64,000 nt of DNA from the NCBI RefSeq assembly GCF_000753735.1, contig NZ_JPIN01000009.1, positions 1 to 64,000 on the forward strand, given 5' to 3'. The notes below the pieces were generated by a model. The model was not told the origin of the DNA. It made no database searches and was given only the letters and a program-made list of their open reading frames with translations. Below are positions 19,412 through 30,131 of this stretch, in pieces. This DNA comes from Pseudidiomarina atlantica. Its GTDB lineage: Bacteria > Pseudomonadota > Gammaproteobacteria > Enterobacterales > Alteromonadaceae. A program made the translations under genes and the position numbers. Position 1 is the first letter of the stretch; each line of letters begins with the position of its first letter.

Positions 19412-20155
19412 ATGGAACAGATGCATAACGACGTAAAAAATTATGATTTAAGTGGCAAGGTAATACTGGTCACAGGCGCCGGCGATGGCATTGGCAAGCA
19501 AGCAGCTCTGACGTTCGCCGCTGCTGGCGCCACCGTTATCTTGCTGGGACGCACCGTCAGCAAGTTAGAACACACCTATGATGAAATCATTGCCGCCGGT
19601 GGTCCAGAACCTGCTATTGTCCCTCTCGACATGAAAGGTGCAACGAAAACCCACTATCAAGGTCTGTGTGCAACCATTGAAGAACAATTCGGACGCCTTG
19701 ACGGTTTGTTGCAAAATGCCAGTTTATTAGGTGTTTTATCGCCGTTTGAGCACATTGACCACGACAGTTGGAACGACATCATGCAAGTGAATGTCACCGC
19801 GCAGTTTATGATGACCCAAGCCCTTATGCCGGCACTTAAAAAAGCGCCCCATGCCAGTATTGTCTTCACCTCTTCAGGTGTTGGCCGTAAAGGTCGAGCA
19901 TTTTGGGGCCCTTACGCCGTCAGTAAATTCGCCACCGAAGGTCTCGCACAAGTTATGGCTGACGAATACGAAGGTTCAAATGTTCGTGTGAACGTCATTA
20001 ATCCAGGCGCAACGCGCACCACCATGCGCTCCAAAGCCTATCCGGGCGAAGATCCGATGAAGTTGAAGACGCCGGCAGATCTGATGCCAACCTATTTATA
20101 CTTGATGAGCGATGACAGCATCGCTATCACTGGTCAGTCACTTGACGCACAGTAA
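19412..20155 (+). CDS. yciK: YciK-type short-chain dehydrogenase/reductase
   Basis: The product has 247 aa. The Rossmann motif TGAGDGIGKQ (about residues 22-31) and the Ser...Tyr-x3-Lys catalytic set (TSSGVGRKG, then YAVSK at about residue 168) are intact. The QNASLLGVLSP stretch takes the place of the usual NAG motif and is typical of YciK. The substrate is unknown. copA follows after 19 bp with its own strong ribosome binding site, so the two are probably cotranscribed; a functional link to copper is not evident. Confidence 0.87.
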   Translation: MEQMHNDVKNYDLSGKVILVTGAGDGIGKQAALTFAAAGATVILLGRTVSKLEHTYDEIIAAGGPEPAIVPLDMKGATKTHYQGLCATIEEQFGRLDGLLQNASLLGVLSPFEHIDHDSWNDIMQVNVTAQFMMTQALMPALKKAPHASIVFTSSGVGRKGRAFWGPYAVSKFATEGLAQVMADEYEGSNVRVNVINPGATRTTMRSKAYPGEDPMKLKTPADLMPTYLYLMSDDSIAITGQSLDAQ

Positions 20156-20174
20156 CTGCTAAGGAGCCCTCGCC

Positions 20175-22391
20175 ATGACGCAAAAAACAATCCAGTTACA
20201 ATTAGCCGGAATGAGTTGCGCAGGGTGCGCTCGCAGCATTGAAAAAGCCCTTAACGCGGTTGACGGTGTGGCCTCGGTTAACGTCAATTTTGCTTCGGAG
20301 ATTGCTACCGTTGAGGGCAGTAAGCTTGACTCTGCTCAGCTGGTTCACGCGGTCAAACAAGCCGGTTACGACGCTAGTGTGGTCAATCATGACGAACCCA
20401 ACGATGACCCACGCGATCAGGCACAGCAGCTGCAGTTGTACAAATTTATTGCCGCGGCAGTGCTGTCGCTACCACTGCTCTATACCATGTTTGGTCATTT
20501 TAGCTGGACCCGCGCGGTGCCGGTACCCGATGTGTTGATGGCGCCATGGTTACAATTGCTCTTAGCTACGCCAGTACAATTCATTATTGGCTGGCAATTC
20601 TACCGTGGCAGCTACCATGCCTTGCGTGGCGGTGCCGCCAATATGGATGTACTGGTGGCACTGGGCACTTCGGCCGCTTATTTTTACAGTATCTATTTGG
20701 CTTGGTTCGCCGCTGATTATCACCCACATGAAGGACTCTATTTTGAGACCAGTGCGGTGCTCATTACGCTGATTCTCTTGGGTAAGTGGTTTGAAGCGCG
20801 CGCTAAAGGACGTTCCTCGACAGCGATTCGACAATTGTTGGAGTTGCAACCGCAACAGGCACTGGTCGAACTTGACGACGACACCACCCAAACCGTAGCT
20901 GTCGCCGAGCTCACTGTGGGCACTATTGTGCAAGTGAAGCCGGGACAGCAAATACCTGTCGACGGTGAAGTCATCAGTGGACAGTCAGCGGTCGATGAAT
21001 CCATGCTCACCGGGGAGAGCATGCCGGTAAGTAAGCAAAGTGGCGACAAAGTCATCGGTGGCACACTGAATAGCACTGGCTTTTTACGCATTAAAGTGGC
21101 ACACACCGGTAAAGACACCGCTTTAGCGAAGATTGTCGCCGTGGTCGAGCAAGCACAAGCCTCCAAGGCGCCAATTCAGCGGCTAGCCGACCGGGTAGCG
21201 GGCATCTTTGTGCCCGTCGTATTAGTGATTGCTGCCCTCACCTTAGTTACTTGGTATTTTTGGCTAGCGCCTGCCGATTGGCGACAAGCCTTTGAGGCCA
21301 CCGTAGCCGTTTTGGTCATCGCTTGTCCTTGTGCGTTGGGTCTCGCGACCCCTACTTCCATTATGGCGGGTTCCGGTCGCGCTGCGCAGCTTGGCGTGCT
21401 CTTCAAGCGCAGCGATGTACTCGAACTCACCCAACAGGTCGATACCATCGTTTTCGATAAAACCGGCACCCTTACCGAGGGTAAACCCAAACTCACTGAA
21501 TTCGAATTGCTGAGCCAGGTCTATCAGCAAGCCGAAGTTGCGGCACTGGTCTTAAGTATCGAGCAACAATCAGAGCATCCGCTCGCCGCAGCGCTGGTCG
21601 AAGGCATGCGTGCCCATACCGAAAGCACGCAAAGCATTACCGACTTCAATGCTGAACAAGGTAAAGGCGTGGTCGCAACTGCACAACTGCACGATACGCA
21701 GCAAACGGTTGCCCTTGGTAATCAAGCCTTGATGCAGCAACTCGGCGTTACCATCAATGAAAATGTCATTGCACGCACTGAAGAACTGCAACACGCCGGT
21801 AAAACCGTCATGTTGATCGCAGTAAGTGGTGAGCTCGTGGCCTTAGTCGCGGTTGCCGATACCCTGCGTAGCACCACTAAAACAGCGCTTGAGCGTTTGC
21901 GTCAACGCGGACTCAAGCTCGTTATGCTTACCGGCGATAACGCGCGCACCGCTGCCAGCATCGCCAATGAGCTCGGCATTGACGAAGTCATCGCTGATGT
22001 ACTCCCCACCGCCAAAGCTGACCAAATCAAGCAACTGCAGCAACAAGGTCGCAAAGTTGCTATGGTCGGTGATGGTGTCAACGATGCACCGGCCTTGGCG
22101 ACCGCAGATATCGGGGTAGCGATGGGAACGGGCACCGACGTTGCCATCGAAGCCGCTGATATCGCCCTTATGCGCGCCGATTTGGGCAGTTTGGTGGATG
22201 CGATCGAAATGAGCGAACTTACCGTAAAAAACATACGACAAAACTTATTCTGGGCGTTCGCATACAACACCCTCGGAATCCCCATTGCAGCCTCTGGACT
22301 CCTCGCACCTTGGCTTGCTGGGGGTGCCATGGCGCTAAGTTCGGTGTCCGTAGTGTTGAATGCCCTGCGGTTGCAGCGCGCGAAGCGTTAA
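20175..22391 (+). CDS. copA: Copper-exporting P1B-type ATPase
   Basis: The product has 738 aa. It has one N-terminal HMA metal-binding domain with GMSCAGC (residues 13-19), then eight predicted membrane helices. Further motifs are the TGES actuator (about residue 285), the intramembrane CPC motif (VIACPCALG, about 390), the phosphorylation site DKTGTLTEG and the hinge [12 protein letters not shown] plus DKTGT defines a Cu(I)-exporting P1B-1 pump. E. coli CopA has two HMA domains; a single one is common. AAGGAG lies 8 nt before the ATG. I saw no clear CueR operator immediately upstream, as expected if it is transcribed with yciK. Confidence 0.95.
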   Translation: MTQKTIQLQLAGMSCAGCARSIEKALNAVDGVASVNVNFASEIATVEGSKLDSAQLVHAVKQAGYDASVVNHDEPNDDPRDQAQQLQLYKFIAAAVLSLPLLYTMFGHFSWTRAVPVPDVLMAPWLQLLLATPVQFIIGWQFYRGSYHALRGGAANMDVLVALGTSAAYFYSIYLAWFAADYHPHEGLYFETSAVLITLILLGKWFEARAKGRSSTAIRQLLELQPQQALVELDDDTTQTVAVAELTVGTIVQVKPGQQIPVDGEVISGQSAVDESMLTGESMPVSKQSGDKVIGGTLNSTGFLRIKVAHTGKDTALAKIVAVVEQAQASKAPIQRLADRVAGIFVPVVLVIAALTLVTWYFWLAPADWRQAFEATVAVLVIACPCALGLATPTSIMAGSGRAAQLGVLFKRSDVLELTQQVDTIVFDKTGTLTEGKPKLTEFELLSQVYQQAEVAALVLSIEQQSEHPLAAALVEGMRAHTESTQSITDFNAEQGKGVVATAQLHDTQQTVALGNQALMQQLGVTINENVIARTEELQHAGKTVMLIAVSGELVALVAVADTLRSTTKTALERLRQRGLKLVMLTGDNARTAASIANELGIDEVIADVLPTAKADQIKQLQQQGRKVAMVGDGVNDAPALATADIGVAMGTGTDVAIEAADIALMRADLGSLVDAIEMSELTVKNIRQNLFWAFAYNTLGIPIAASGLLAPWLAGGAMALSSVSVVLNALRLQRAKR

Positions 22392-22459
22392 CGATAAGCG
22401 TTGTCGGTATCAAAACAATGGTTTATCGTAGGTAAAGATTCGACAACGGTGAGAAGAAA

Positions 22460-23482
22460 ATGGTGTTAACGAGCGTGGTACTAAGTGCACTGTTAAATAC
22501 CAGTGCGCTGCAGGTTGAACCTTTGGCGATTCGTCCAGACATCGACTGGATCGGCGTCAGCACGCCCAATACCGATGTGATTTGGGTCAGTGGCACTAAA
22601 GCAACCATCGCTCGTAGTATCGATGGCGGCAAAACGTGGCAATACAGCACGCCCACCAAAACAGAGCTTGAATTCCGCGACATCGAAGCACTTGATGCCC
22701 AACACGCCTATGCACTGAGTGTGGGTAATGGTGGCGATTCGCGAATCTACTACACCAATAATGGCGGCGCCAGCTGGCAAATGCGCATGCGCGCTGCCGG
22801 GAATCAGTTTCTTAACTGCCTAGCGGTAGCGCCACGCAGTAACGAAGCATGGGTCTACGGCGACAGCATCGATGGCAGTTGGGATTCGATGCGCAGCGCC
22901 GACGGTCGCAACTGGATACCATCCCGTAACGCTATTACCGGTACCCCTCTTGATGGCGAGGGCGGCCTTGCTGCGAGTGGTGCATGTGTGCGCTACAACA
23001 ACGGTATATGGGCGATGGGCACGGCCAATGCCAGTACCGCACGTTTGCTGATTAAAGGCGAGTTCGGTATCCGCTTTCGCGCTATCGATACCCCTATCGC
23101 TGCGGGTCCTATGGCAGGTATCGCCAGTGTCTGGCCCTTTAGCGAAAAACATGTGCTGCTCGCCGGCGGTGATCTCAACAATCCAGAGCGCGAGCCACGT
23201 CTGGTAGAAATGCGTAATAGTAAATTTACCGAATTGGCTTCGCCGCCTATCGCCGGCGCATTATATAGTCTAAGTGTTACCGATAGCGGTGGCTTGATTG
23301 TCACTAACCCGAATGGCGCCGCGTGGTTACCCAATACTCAAAGCACCGATTGGCAACTACTGAGCGAAGAGAATATTTGGAATAGTAGTTGCGCGGGAGA
23401 ATACTGCTACTTAGTCGGAAAAAAAGGCTTTGTTGGCAAGCTTAGCTTGCCAACAGCGCCATCCCGCCAGCCAAATGACTGA
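22460..23482 (+). CDS. YCF48/BNR-repeat-like protein of unknown function
   Basis: The product has 340 aa. Repeated Asp-box-like motifs (SIDGGKTWQYS, TNNGGASWQMR, RSADGRNWIPS) spaced along the chain suggest a beta-propeller of the YCF48/BNR or sialidase-like type. The first 15 residues are hydrophobic and could be a short signal sequence, so it may be periplasmic. GAGAAGAAA precedes the ATG. It is downstream of copA by 68 bp. Its last 14 codons are antisense to the end of the convergent desulfurase fusion gene and include that gene's terminator hairpin. I do not know a function. Confidence 0.75.
   Translation: MVLTSVVLSALLNTSALQVEPLAIRPDIDWIGVSTPNTDVIWVSGTKATIARSIDGGKTWQYSTPTKTELEFRDIEALDAQHAYALSVGNGGDSRIYYTNNGGASWQMRMRAAGNQFLNCLAVAPRSNEAWVYGDSIDGSWDSMRSADGRNWIPSRNAITGTPLDGEGGLAASGACVRYNNGIWAMGTANASTARLLIKGEFGIRFRAIDTPIAAGPMAGIASVWPFSEKHVLLAGGDLNNPEREPRLVEMRNSKFTELASPPIAGALYSLSVTDSGGLIVTNPNGAAWLPNTQSTDWQLLSEENIWNSSCAGEYCYLVGKKGFVGKLSLPTAPSRQPND
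23419..23455 (-). terminator. Terminator whose loop is the stop codon of the fusion gene
   Basis: On the minus strand TGTTGGCAAGC, TAA and GCTTGCCAACA form a perfect 11-bp stem with a three-base loop, followed by AAGCC and seven T. The loop TAA (23442-23444) is the stop codon of the desulfurase fusion gene. The same bases encode GKLSLPT near the end of the convergent plus-strand gene. Confidence 0.85.
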
Positions 23483-25553
23483 CGTTACAAAAGCCGAACC
23501 GGCTCAGTACTTGGGCCGCAACTGCGCTGCGGTTGCCTGAACGACATAAGCACACAATTGGGCGATCTTTATATTCAGCACGGTGGTCATAAATAAACTG
23601 CACCAGCCGTGTAAGTGGCACGTTGACCACTTGCGCTGGCAACTCTAACGGCGTCACTTGATGTTCTTGTTGCTCTCGCACATCGAGCACCAAGGTTTCT
23701 GGGCGACGCAACCACTGCTGCTGTTGTTCAGGCGCAATGTCGACCAAAGCACAGCCACAGTCTTGTTGATTCAATTCGTGTAACTGCGTTGCAATTGCAA
23801 AGTTCTCGTCCCATTTGCGGCAAATTAAGGTCTGCTCGCCAACGGCTTGATTGAGGAGTGTCGGCGCTTCTTGCTCACCCACAAAAGCAAAATCCACATG
23901 TGCCTGGGCACTGGGTGAGATCGGCGAACTAAGCAAGTAAATCGGCTGCCGTGTTCCTACACGATAAAGACGACGATTACCGACCAGTAAGCAACCTTCC
24001 GGTGGCAAGTTACAATCTTCTGGAATAGTGCAATCGGCCTGCGCATGACGCGGCCAACCCACATTATCGCGCTCGGCATCACAGCCACTGGCGCAGACTA
24101 GTTGTGCTAACATCGCGGCGGTGCTATTTGCGCTTTGCGGTTCGGTTGTGACCACCGCTTTAACGCGATAGTGCTGGCACTCTACCAACTTCTCAATCCG
24201 CTCTGACAGTTGCGCAACGGGATCAATCACCACAAGTTCTCGTGCCGCGCGATCGATGATCAAATAGCAACACTGTGCGTCAAAACGTAACTGCACAACG
24301 CCATCGAGTTCACTGTCGAAATCTTCGTTGGTATCGCTGAGCAACAAACAAGAGTGCCACAACGCTTGCGCCGCTTCTTTGATACGCTGACAGGCAGCAT
24401 CGATGGTGGCTTGCTCGGTCGCTGGACCAAAAGATAAACGAATTGCCGACTGCGAACGCCAATCCGCTAGTCCCATGGCATCCAATACAAAACTGCGGGT
24501 AACTTTTGAGCTACAGGCTGAGCCTGAGCTAACACGAATATTGGCAGCGTCAAAAACATCCATAATATCGCGCGATGGCACGCCGCGAACGGAAAAGTTA
24601 AGCGTAGTCGGTACCGAGTATTCAAACGCGTGATTCAATTCCAAAGTTGGAAATGCGGTGCGTAATGCACCTAATAGCTGCTCGCGATAGCCATTTAACT
24701 TCGCTACCGGTTTAAACACTTGCTGTTCGGTGTCGAGCAATAGCTCAAACAAAGTGTGCAAAGCGGCGATTCCGGGCAGATTCTCAGTGCCTGAGCGTAA
24801 CCCCTGCTCTTGCCCACCACCGATAATCAAGGGTGTAAACGGCGCATGCTCGCGTACATACAAAAAGCCGATGCCCTTAGGACCATAAAGTTTGTGCCCG
24901 CTAAATGGCGCATAATCAATGGTGGTCGCAGCCAAGTTCAGCTGCCCTTTACCGAGCATTTGCACGCAATCAACCATCCACGGTACCTGCGATCCGTGCT
25001 GGCGAATCACTCGCTCAAGGGTGGCGAGATCTTGTCGGACACCGGTCTCGTTATTCACTGCCATAGTGCAGATCATCAAAGCGTGCGGAAGGTATTCAGT
25101 AATGAAATCCAGATCTAGCAAACCATTACCGTCAACCGGAATAGCTTTGAGCTCAGCGCCAATCCCCAGCAATTCATTCCAATGGGCCAGCGCCTGCGGT
25201 ACTGCTTTATGCTCGGTGGCACCATACAACAAAACTTTCCCTACGGTGGCATGGCCTTGCTTGCGTGCATGACTTAAAGCCGACAGTACGGCAGTTTGAA
25301 TGCCCTCAGTGGCGCCACTAGTAAACACCAAATGACCGCGCCCAGCACCGATGACTTCACGCCCTAAACGGCGCGTGTTATCTAGAATGTACCGTGCCTG
25401 TAGTCCGGTAATATGACTACTACTTGGATTACCAAACACCCGCTCCATGGTATGCGAAACCGCTTGTGCGATTTCCGGTAAGACTGGTGTTGTGGCGTTA
25501 CAATCTAGATAAATTTCATCGGACTTTGGCCGAATATGTATTGGAGTTACCAT
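23442..25553 (-). CDS. Cysteine desulfurase / degenerate MBL-like / rhodanese fusion protein
   Basis: The product has 703 aa and is predicted cytoplasmic. Residues 1 to about 390 are a class V PLP-dependent cysteine desulfurase: PLP lysine in SGHKLYG (about 218) and the sulfur-accepting Cys loop SGSACSSKV (about 345). Residues of about 398-590 resemble persulfide dioxygenase (ETHE1-like) metallo-beta-lactamase folds (CCYLIIDRAARELVVIDPV). However, the THxHxDH metal motif is replaced by TTEPQSAN (about 467-474), so metal binding should be lost. Residues of about 605-703 are a rhodanese domain with the active loop CRSGNRS (Cys about 668). A plausible reading is a built-in persulfide relay from desulfurase to rhodanese. 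It is the last gene of the nqr-apbE-nqrM cluster (9 bp after nqrM), which suggests a role in Fe-S supply or sulfur metabolism. Confidence 0.88.
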   Translation of the reverse strand: MVTPIHIRPKSDEIYLDCNATTPVLPEIAQAVSHTMERVFGNPSSSHITGLQARYILDNTRRLGREVIGAGRGHLVFTSGATEGIQTAVLSALSHARKQGHATVGKVLLYGATEHKAVPQALAHWNELLGIGAELKAIPVDGNGLLDLDFITEYLPHALMICTMAVNNETGVRQDLATLERVIRQHGSQVPWMVDCVQMLGKGQLNLAATTIDYAPFSGHKLYGPKGIGFLYVREHAPFTPLIIGGGQEQGLRSGTENLPGIAALHTLFELLLDTEQQVFKPVAKLNGYREQLLGALRTAFPTLELNHAFEYSVPTTLNFSVRGVPSRDIMDVFDAANIRVSSGSACSSKVTRSFVLDAMGLADWRSQSAIRLSFGPATEQATIDAACQRIKEAAQALWHSCLLLSDTNEDFDSELDGVVQLRFDAQCCYLIIDRAARELVVIDPVAQLSERIEKLVECQHYRVKAVVTTEPQSANSTAAMLAQLVCASGCDAERDNVGWPRHAQADCTIPEDCNLPPEGCLLVGNRRLYRVGTRQPIYLLSSPISPSAQAHVDFAFVGEQEAPTLLNQAVGEQTLICRKWDENFAIATQLHELNQQDCGCALVDIAPEQQQQWLRRPETLVLDVREQQEHQVTPLELPAQVVNVPLTRLVQFIYDHRAEYKDRPIVCLCRSGNRSAVAAQVLSRFGFCNVSHLAGGMALLAS

Positions 25554-25562
25554 GATCCCTGC

Positions 25563-25775
25563 TTAATGAATTCGATTTTTTTGCCATTCTTGTTCTTTTG
25601 CCATGCGCTCTTTTTTATCGTCACATGGTTCATCGCAGTCGCAGGCTTTATCCATGCCCAGCGCGGAAATACCGCCACAACTGCCAGAAATCGATTTCTT
25701 TTGCACGATAAACCCAACCGACATGGCTAACACCACCACTAAAAAGATGGCAAATACTAATAAAAATAACCCCAT
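25563..25775 (-). CDS. nqrM: NQR maturation protein NqrM
   Basis: The product has 70 aa. One N-terminal membrane helix (about residues 2-24) is followed by a Cys-rich segment with Cys at SGSCGG, KACDCD and EPCDD. This is the pattern of NqrM (DUF539). NqrM is needed to assemble Na+-NQR and is thought to deliver the iron held between NqrD and NqrE. AGGAGG precedes the ATG. It is 14 bp downstream of apbE, in the usual nqrF-apbE-nqrM order. Confidence 0.93.
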   Translation of the reverse strand: MGLFLLVFAIFLVVVLAMSVGFIVQKKSISGSCGGISALGMDKACDCDEPCDDKKERMAKEQEWQKNRIH

Positions 25776-25789
25776 GCGGACCTCCTGAG

Positions 25790-26806
25790 TTACTGCAAAT
25801 AAGGTTGAAACGCTGTACTAGTGTACTCTTTAAACGCGTCGTTTTCACGTGTAATGAGCATCACCGCAAGGCCTTTTTGTTCCGCGAATGTCAGCGCTTG
25901 CTCAGGCCCCATCACCGTCAATGCGGTCGCATAAGCGTCGGCATCCATACAGTTGTCAGTAATAACTGTCACCGATACCAAGTTATGTTGAATCGGTTTG
26001 CCAGTGCGCGGATCGATAATATGCGAATAACGCTGCCCGTCTTCTTCGAAGTAATTGCGATAATCCCCAGAGGTGGCAATTGCAGCATTGTTTATCTCTA
26101 CGATACGTTGCGCAGCGCGCTGGGTCGCATCAGGCTTTTCTATCGCAATCCGCCAAGGTTGGTTCCCTGGTTTGCTGCCCTTGATTCGCATCTCGCCGCC
26201 AATTTCGACCAGATAATTCTGAATTTCCATTTGCTCTAACAAGCGTGCCACGCGGTCCACCGCATAGCCCTTAGCAATCGTTGATAAATCAACATAAAGC
26301 TCAGGAATGCTCTTTTGCAATTGGTGATTTTCAACGGTTAAATGCCGATAGCCTGTCATCTTCATAGCCGCTTCGAGCTCAACTGCGGTCGGCACCGATT
26401 CTGGGCGTTGTTGTGGACCAAAGCTCCACAAATTCACTAGTGGACCTACCGTCACATCAAGTAAACCATCGGTTTCTTCGGCAATCGCCAACGCACGGGC
26501 TACCACGTTCTCGAGCGAGCGCGACACCACCACAGGCTCGGTTGTCAATTTGCTGTTAAAGCGAGACAGTTCCGATTGCGGATCATAAGTAGACATTTGA
26601 CTGTTGATTTGCGCTAACAAGCCATCCACTCGCTCCTGCAGTTGCTCGCTATCATGGCGAGGATCAGCAGTTACATAGCGAATATGATAGGTCGTCCCCA
26701 TGGTATCGCCCTGAACAGATAGCTGCTGCGGCGCATGGGTGCATGAAACGAAAAAGGCTAGCCCCACTAGGGCTAGCCAAACAAAACGTAATGATGAGAA
26801 GGTCAC
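25790..26806 (-). CDS. apbE: FAD:protein FMN transferase (lipoprotein)
   Basis: The product has 338 aa from the GTG at 26806, 5 nt after the nqrF stop. A longer reading that starts inside nqrF (26923) is out of frame with it and would add residues unlike ApbE, so I reject it. The N-terminus is a lipoprotein signal with lipobox FFVSC. ApbE motifs include the MGTTYHIRY start, the YVDLSTIAKGYAVD substrate loop (about residue 190) and the SGDYRNYF and HIIDPRTG motifs near the C-terminus. ApbE attaches FMN to Thr in the S(T)GAT motifs of NqrB and NqrC in the periplasm. The operon position agrees. Confidence 0.94.
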   Translation of the reverse strand: MTFSSLRFVWLALVGLAFFVSCTHAPQQLSVQGDTMGTTYHIRYVTADPRHDSEQLQERVDGLLAQINSQMSTYDPQSELSRFNSKLTTEPVVVSRSLENVVARALAIAEETDGLLDVTVGPLVNLWSFGPQQRPESVPTAVELEAAMKMTGYRHLTVENHQLQKSIPELYVDLSTIAKGYAVDRVARLLEQMEIQNYLVEIGGEMRIKGSKPGNQPWRIAIEKPDATQRAAQRIVEINNAAIATSGDYRNYFEEDGQRYSHIIDPRTGKPIQHNLVSVTVITDNCMDADAYATALTVMGPEQALTFAEQKGLAVMLITRENDAFKEYTSTAFQPYLQ

Positions 26807-26811
26807 CTTAC

Positions 26812-28053
26812 TTATCCACCAAAGTCGTCCAACATGATGTTTTCGTCTTCTACGCCCAAGTCTTTGAGCATGTTGATCACAGCGGCGTTCATGACCGGCG
26901 GACCACACATGTAGAATTCGCAATCTTCTGGCGCTTCATGGTCTTTCAGATAGCGCTCATAAAGCACGTTGTGAATAAAGCCAGTATCGCCATCCCAATC
27001 GTCTTCAGGTTGCGGATCTGACAATGCCACGTGCCATTCAAAGTTCTCATTTTCACGTTGCAACATATCGAAGTCTTCAACGTAGAACATTTCTTTCTTC
27101 GAACGTGCACCGTACCAGAAGCTGATCTTGCGCTTCGAGTGCAAGCGACGCAACTGATCGAAAATGTGTGAACGCATTGGCGCCATACCAGCACCACCAC
27201 CAATAAACACCATTTCCGCGTCAGTATCTTTGGCAAAGAATTCACCGAACGGGCCTGAAATGGTGACTTTATCACCCGGTTTCAAACTAAAGATGTACGA
27301 TGACATTTTGCCTGGTGGCAGGCTCAAGTTGTTTGGCGGCGGTGTTGCTGCACGCACGTTCAACATAATAATGCCTTTTTCATCTGGGTAGTTCGCCATT
27401 GAGTAGGCGCGAACCGTTTCATCATCAACTTTAGACTCGAGATCTAAGAAGCCGAAACGCTCCCAGTCACCACGGAATTTCTCAGCAATATCAAAATCTT
27501 TGTATTTGATATGGTGCGGTGGCGCTTCAATCTGAATATAACCACCGGCACGGAAAGGTACTTCTTCGCCTTCAGGCAACTGCACTACGAACTCTTTGAT
27601 AAAGGTCGCAACGTTGTCATTCGACTTAACAGTACAATCCCATTTACGAATACCGAATACCTCTTCTGGCAATTCGATTTTCATGTTTTGCTTCACGTTT
27701 ACCTGGCATGACAAACGCACACCTTCACGTGCTTCTTTCTTGTTAATGTGGTCTTTTTCAGTTGGCAGGATATCACCGCCACCTTCTAATACCTTAACGG
27801 TACACTGACCACATGAACCACCACCACCACATGCTGATGATACGAAAATACCAGCGTTTGCCAGCGCGCCTAGCAGCTTACCGCCAGGTTGCGTGGTGAT
27901 TTTTTTATCTTCATCGTCGTTGATCAAAATCTCGACATCACCCTGAGGGACTAATTTTGATTTTGCGAACATAATGACCGCAACCAAAATCAGTACAATC
28001 ACGGTAAACATGCCTACGCCAAGCGCTATTAACGTCAAATCTTGCCCTTGCAT
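26812..28053 (-). CDS. nqrF: Na+-NQR subunit F
   Basis: The product has 413 aa. An N-terminal membrane helix is followed by a 2Fe-2S ferredoxin domain with the cluster motif [11 protein letters not shown] (about residues 73-83) and a later Cys. Next come an FAD-binding domain (RAYSMANYP) and an NADH-binding domain (GGGAGMAPM, and the C-terminal [10 protein letters not shown]). NqrF accepts electrons from NADH and passes them into the sodium pump. The gene is 42 bp downstream of nqrE. Confidence 0.97.
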   Translation of the reverse strand: MQGQDLTLIALGVGMFTVIVLILVAVIMFAKSKLVPQGDVEILINDDEDKKITTQPGGKLLGALANAGIFVSSACGGGGSCGQCTVKVLEGGGDILPTEKDHINKKEAREGVRLSCQVNVKQNMKIELPEEVFGIRKWDCTVKSNDNVATFIKEFVVQLPEGEEVPFRAGGYIQIEAPPHHIKYKDFDIAEKFRGDWERFGFLDLESKVDDETVRAYSMANYPDEKGIIMLNVRAATPPPNNLSLPPGKMSSYIFSLKPGDKVTISGPFGEFFAKDTDAEMVFIGGGAGMAPMRSHIFDQLRRLHSKRKISFWYGARSKKEMFYVEDFDMLQRENENFEWHVALSDPQPEDDWDGDTGFIHNVLYERYLKDHEAPEDCEFYMCGPPVMNAAVINMLKDLGVEDENIMLDDFGG

Positions 28054-28095
28054 CGACTTTTACCTCTTAATTTAGCGTTACTTGTTGCGTTGTCA

Positions 28096-28704
28096 TTATA
28101 GGGATACGCCAGAGAATGACATAAAGCCCAAACCAATCAGACCTACGGCCATGAAGGTGATACCGAGACCACGCAAACCATCCGGCACATCTGAGTATTT
28201 CATTTTTTCACGCACTGCTGCCAAAGCAACAATTGCGAGCGCCCAACCAACACCGCCACCGATACCGTAAACGATACTCTCAGTGAAGTTGTAGTCACGC
28301 TCAACCATGAAGGATACACCACCGAAAATTGCGCAGTTCACCGTAATCAATGGTAAGAAAATACCCAATGCGTTGTACAACGCAGGCACGTATTTATCGA
28401 GCGCCATTTCGAGGATCTGAACCAGAGCCGCAATAACACCGATAAAGGTTAAGAAACGCAAAAAGCTTAAGTCGGCATCTGGAAAGCCAGCCCAACCCAA
28501 CGCACCCGGAGCCAAGATGTTGTGGTAAACCAAGTTATTCACTGGTACCGAGATGCCCAGTACCACGATAACCGCAACACCTAGACCAAAAGCAGTGCTC
28601 ACTTTTTTCGATACTGCCAAGAACGTACACATCCCCAAGAAAAACGAGAGGGCGAGGTTCTCAACGAACACCGATTTAATAAATAAACTGATATATGCTT
28701 CCAT
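28096..28704 (-). CDS. nqrE: Na+-NQR subunit E
   Basis: The product has 202 aa with six predicted membrane helices, matching the usual length. NqrE and NqrD are paralogues arranged as an inverted pair in the membrane. They share an iron centre held by Cys residues, one seen here in [10 protein letters not shown] near residue 26 and one in TVNCAIFGG. The gene is 10 bp downstream of nqrD. Confidence 0.96.
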   Translation of the reverse strand: MEAYISLFIKSVFVENLALSFFLGMCTFLAVSKKVSTAFGLGVAVIVVLGISVPVNNLVYHNILAPGALGWAGFPDADLSFLRFLTFIGVIAALVQILEMALDKYVPALYNALGIFLPLITVNCAIFGGVSFMVERDYNFTESIVYGIGGGVGWALAIVALAAVREKMKYSDVPDGLRGLGITFMAVGLIGLGFMSFSGVSL

Positions 28705-28714
28705 GATCGGCCCC

Positions 28715-29350
28715 TTAATCCTTCGGTTCTACTTGTTCAGGACGGAAGGTACGCAGTACCCAGATAAACCCGCCAATGATGAAGAATGCGCTTGGTGGCA
28801 GAACCAACAAGCCGATCGGTTGATACCAACCGCCTTCAGAAGCGAGTTGTAAGATCTGATAACCAAACAAGCTACCTGAACCAAAGAGTTCCCGGATGAA
28901 ACCGACGGTCAACAGCACTACTGAGTAGCCTAAACCGTTACCGATACCGTCAAGGAACGACAAGCCCGGAGGACTCTTCATCGCAAACGCTTCGGCACGA
29001 CCCATCACGATACAGTTGGTAATAATCAAACCAACGAACACCGAGAGTTCTTTCGCGATGCTGTACGCATAGGCACGCAAAACTTGGTCTACAACGATTA
29101 CCAAACTGGCGATGATGGTCATCTGCACGATGATCCGAACGCTAGATGGAATGTGATTCCGAATCAAAGAGATAAACAGGTTCGAAAAGGCGGTTACCAA
29201 GGTAAGTGCGATACACATTACCACGGTGTTTTCCATTTTCGAGGTCACTGCCAATGCCGAACAAATACCAAGGATTTGCAGGGCAATCGGGTTATTCGCG
29301 AAAATCGGTCCAAACAGGACTTCTTTCATTTCTTTTGCGCTGCTAGCCAT
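28715..29350 (-). CDS. nqrD: Na+-NQR subunit D
   Basis: The product has 211 aa with six membrane helices. The conserved Cys residues are in [11 protein letters not shown] and [12 protein letters not shown], the counterparts of those in NqrE. It overlaps the nqrC stop region by 8 bp, consistent with translational coupling. Confidence 0.96.
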   Translation of the reverse strand: MASSAKEMKEVLFGPIFANNPIALQILGICSALAVTSKMENTVVMCIALTLVTAFSNLFISLIRNHIPSSVRIIVQMTIIASLVIVVDQVLRAYAYSIAKELSVFVGLIITNCIVMGRAEAFAMKSPPGLSFLDGIGNGLGYSVVLLTVGFIRELFGSGSLFGYQILQLASEGGWYQPIGLLVLPPSAFFIIGGFIWVLRTFRPEQVEPKD

Positions 29351-30131
29351 TGTTCAGCTCCCCCTTGCGAATTTTGTCTAATAATGGACCATAGGCCTTA
29401 TCGCTGAACCAGTAGGCAACGAGATTATCGACCCCGTTACTGGTTAAGGTCGCACCTGAAAGTGCATCAATATCGTGATTCTCTTGTGACGGGTTCTTCA
29501 TAATGTCGAGCTCGATTGAAGCGTGCTCGTCACCATAAATTTCTTTACCCTGCCACTGTGCAACCCATTTTGGATTCTGGATTTCACCACCGAGTCCAGG
29601 TGTTTCGCTGTGTTCATAAAAGTTGATGCCCTTCACTGTGTTCATGTCTGACTCAAGTGCGAGCAATCCATACATGGTGCCCCACAAGCCATAACCACGA
29701 ACGTAAAGAACAGCTGTTGCGAGTTCACCGTCGGCACCCTTGATCAGATACACCTTAGTGACGTTCTCACGCGTACCAATGCCGGCAATATCTGCAGATT
29801 TTTCCAGCTTAGTGCTCCACTCCGGCTTGTTCGCCGCAGCAATCGGGTCATAAGCAACTGGATCTTGACCGTTGGCACTGTCAACAACTTCTAAGGTGTC
29901 CAAGTTAACCAGTTTAGTCTCAACCCGCTCGTTGAAAACGGCAACTACGTCGGTATCTGCTTCCAATAAACCTGCTGCATCCAACACGTTACGCTGCATA
30001 TCAAGCGCTGCATTTTTCTGCTGAATCGGCTTCAAGCCAACTGCCGAGCCGGAAACGACGATCGCGCACACCAAACAGAGTGCAACAACGACAAATAAAG
30101 TTTTGCCGAGTGATTCATTTTTCTTAGCCAC
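29343..30131 (-). CDS. nqrC: Na+-NQR subunit C (covalent FMN)
   Basis: The product has 262 aa. One N-terminal membrane helix is followed by an FMN-binding domain. The flavinylation motif [10 protein letters not shown] (about residue 225) carries the Thr that receives FMN from ApbE. The gene overlaps both nqrB and nqrD by 8 bp. Confidence 0.97.
   Translation of the reverse strand: MAKKNESLGKTLFVVVALCLVCAIVVSGSAVGLKPIQQKNAALDMQRNVLDAAGLLEADTDVVAVFNERVETKLVNLDTLEVVDSANGQDPVAYDPIAAANKPEWSTKLEKSADIAGIGTRENVTKVYLIKGADGELATAVLYVRGYGLWGTMYGLLALESDMNTVKGINFYEHSETPGLGGEIQNPKWVAQWQGKEIYGDEHASIELDIMKNPSQENHDIDALSGATLTSNGVDNLVAYWFSDKAYGPLLDKIRKGELNNG

Noticed and set aside
26807..26923. N-terminal extension of apbE into nqrF
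   Set aside because: The extension is basic and low in hydrophobics, unlike an ApbE signal peptide. The GTG at 26806 gives a proper lipoprotein signal.
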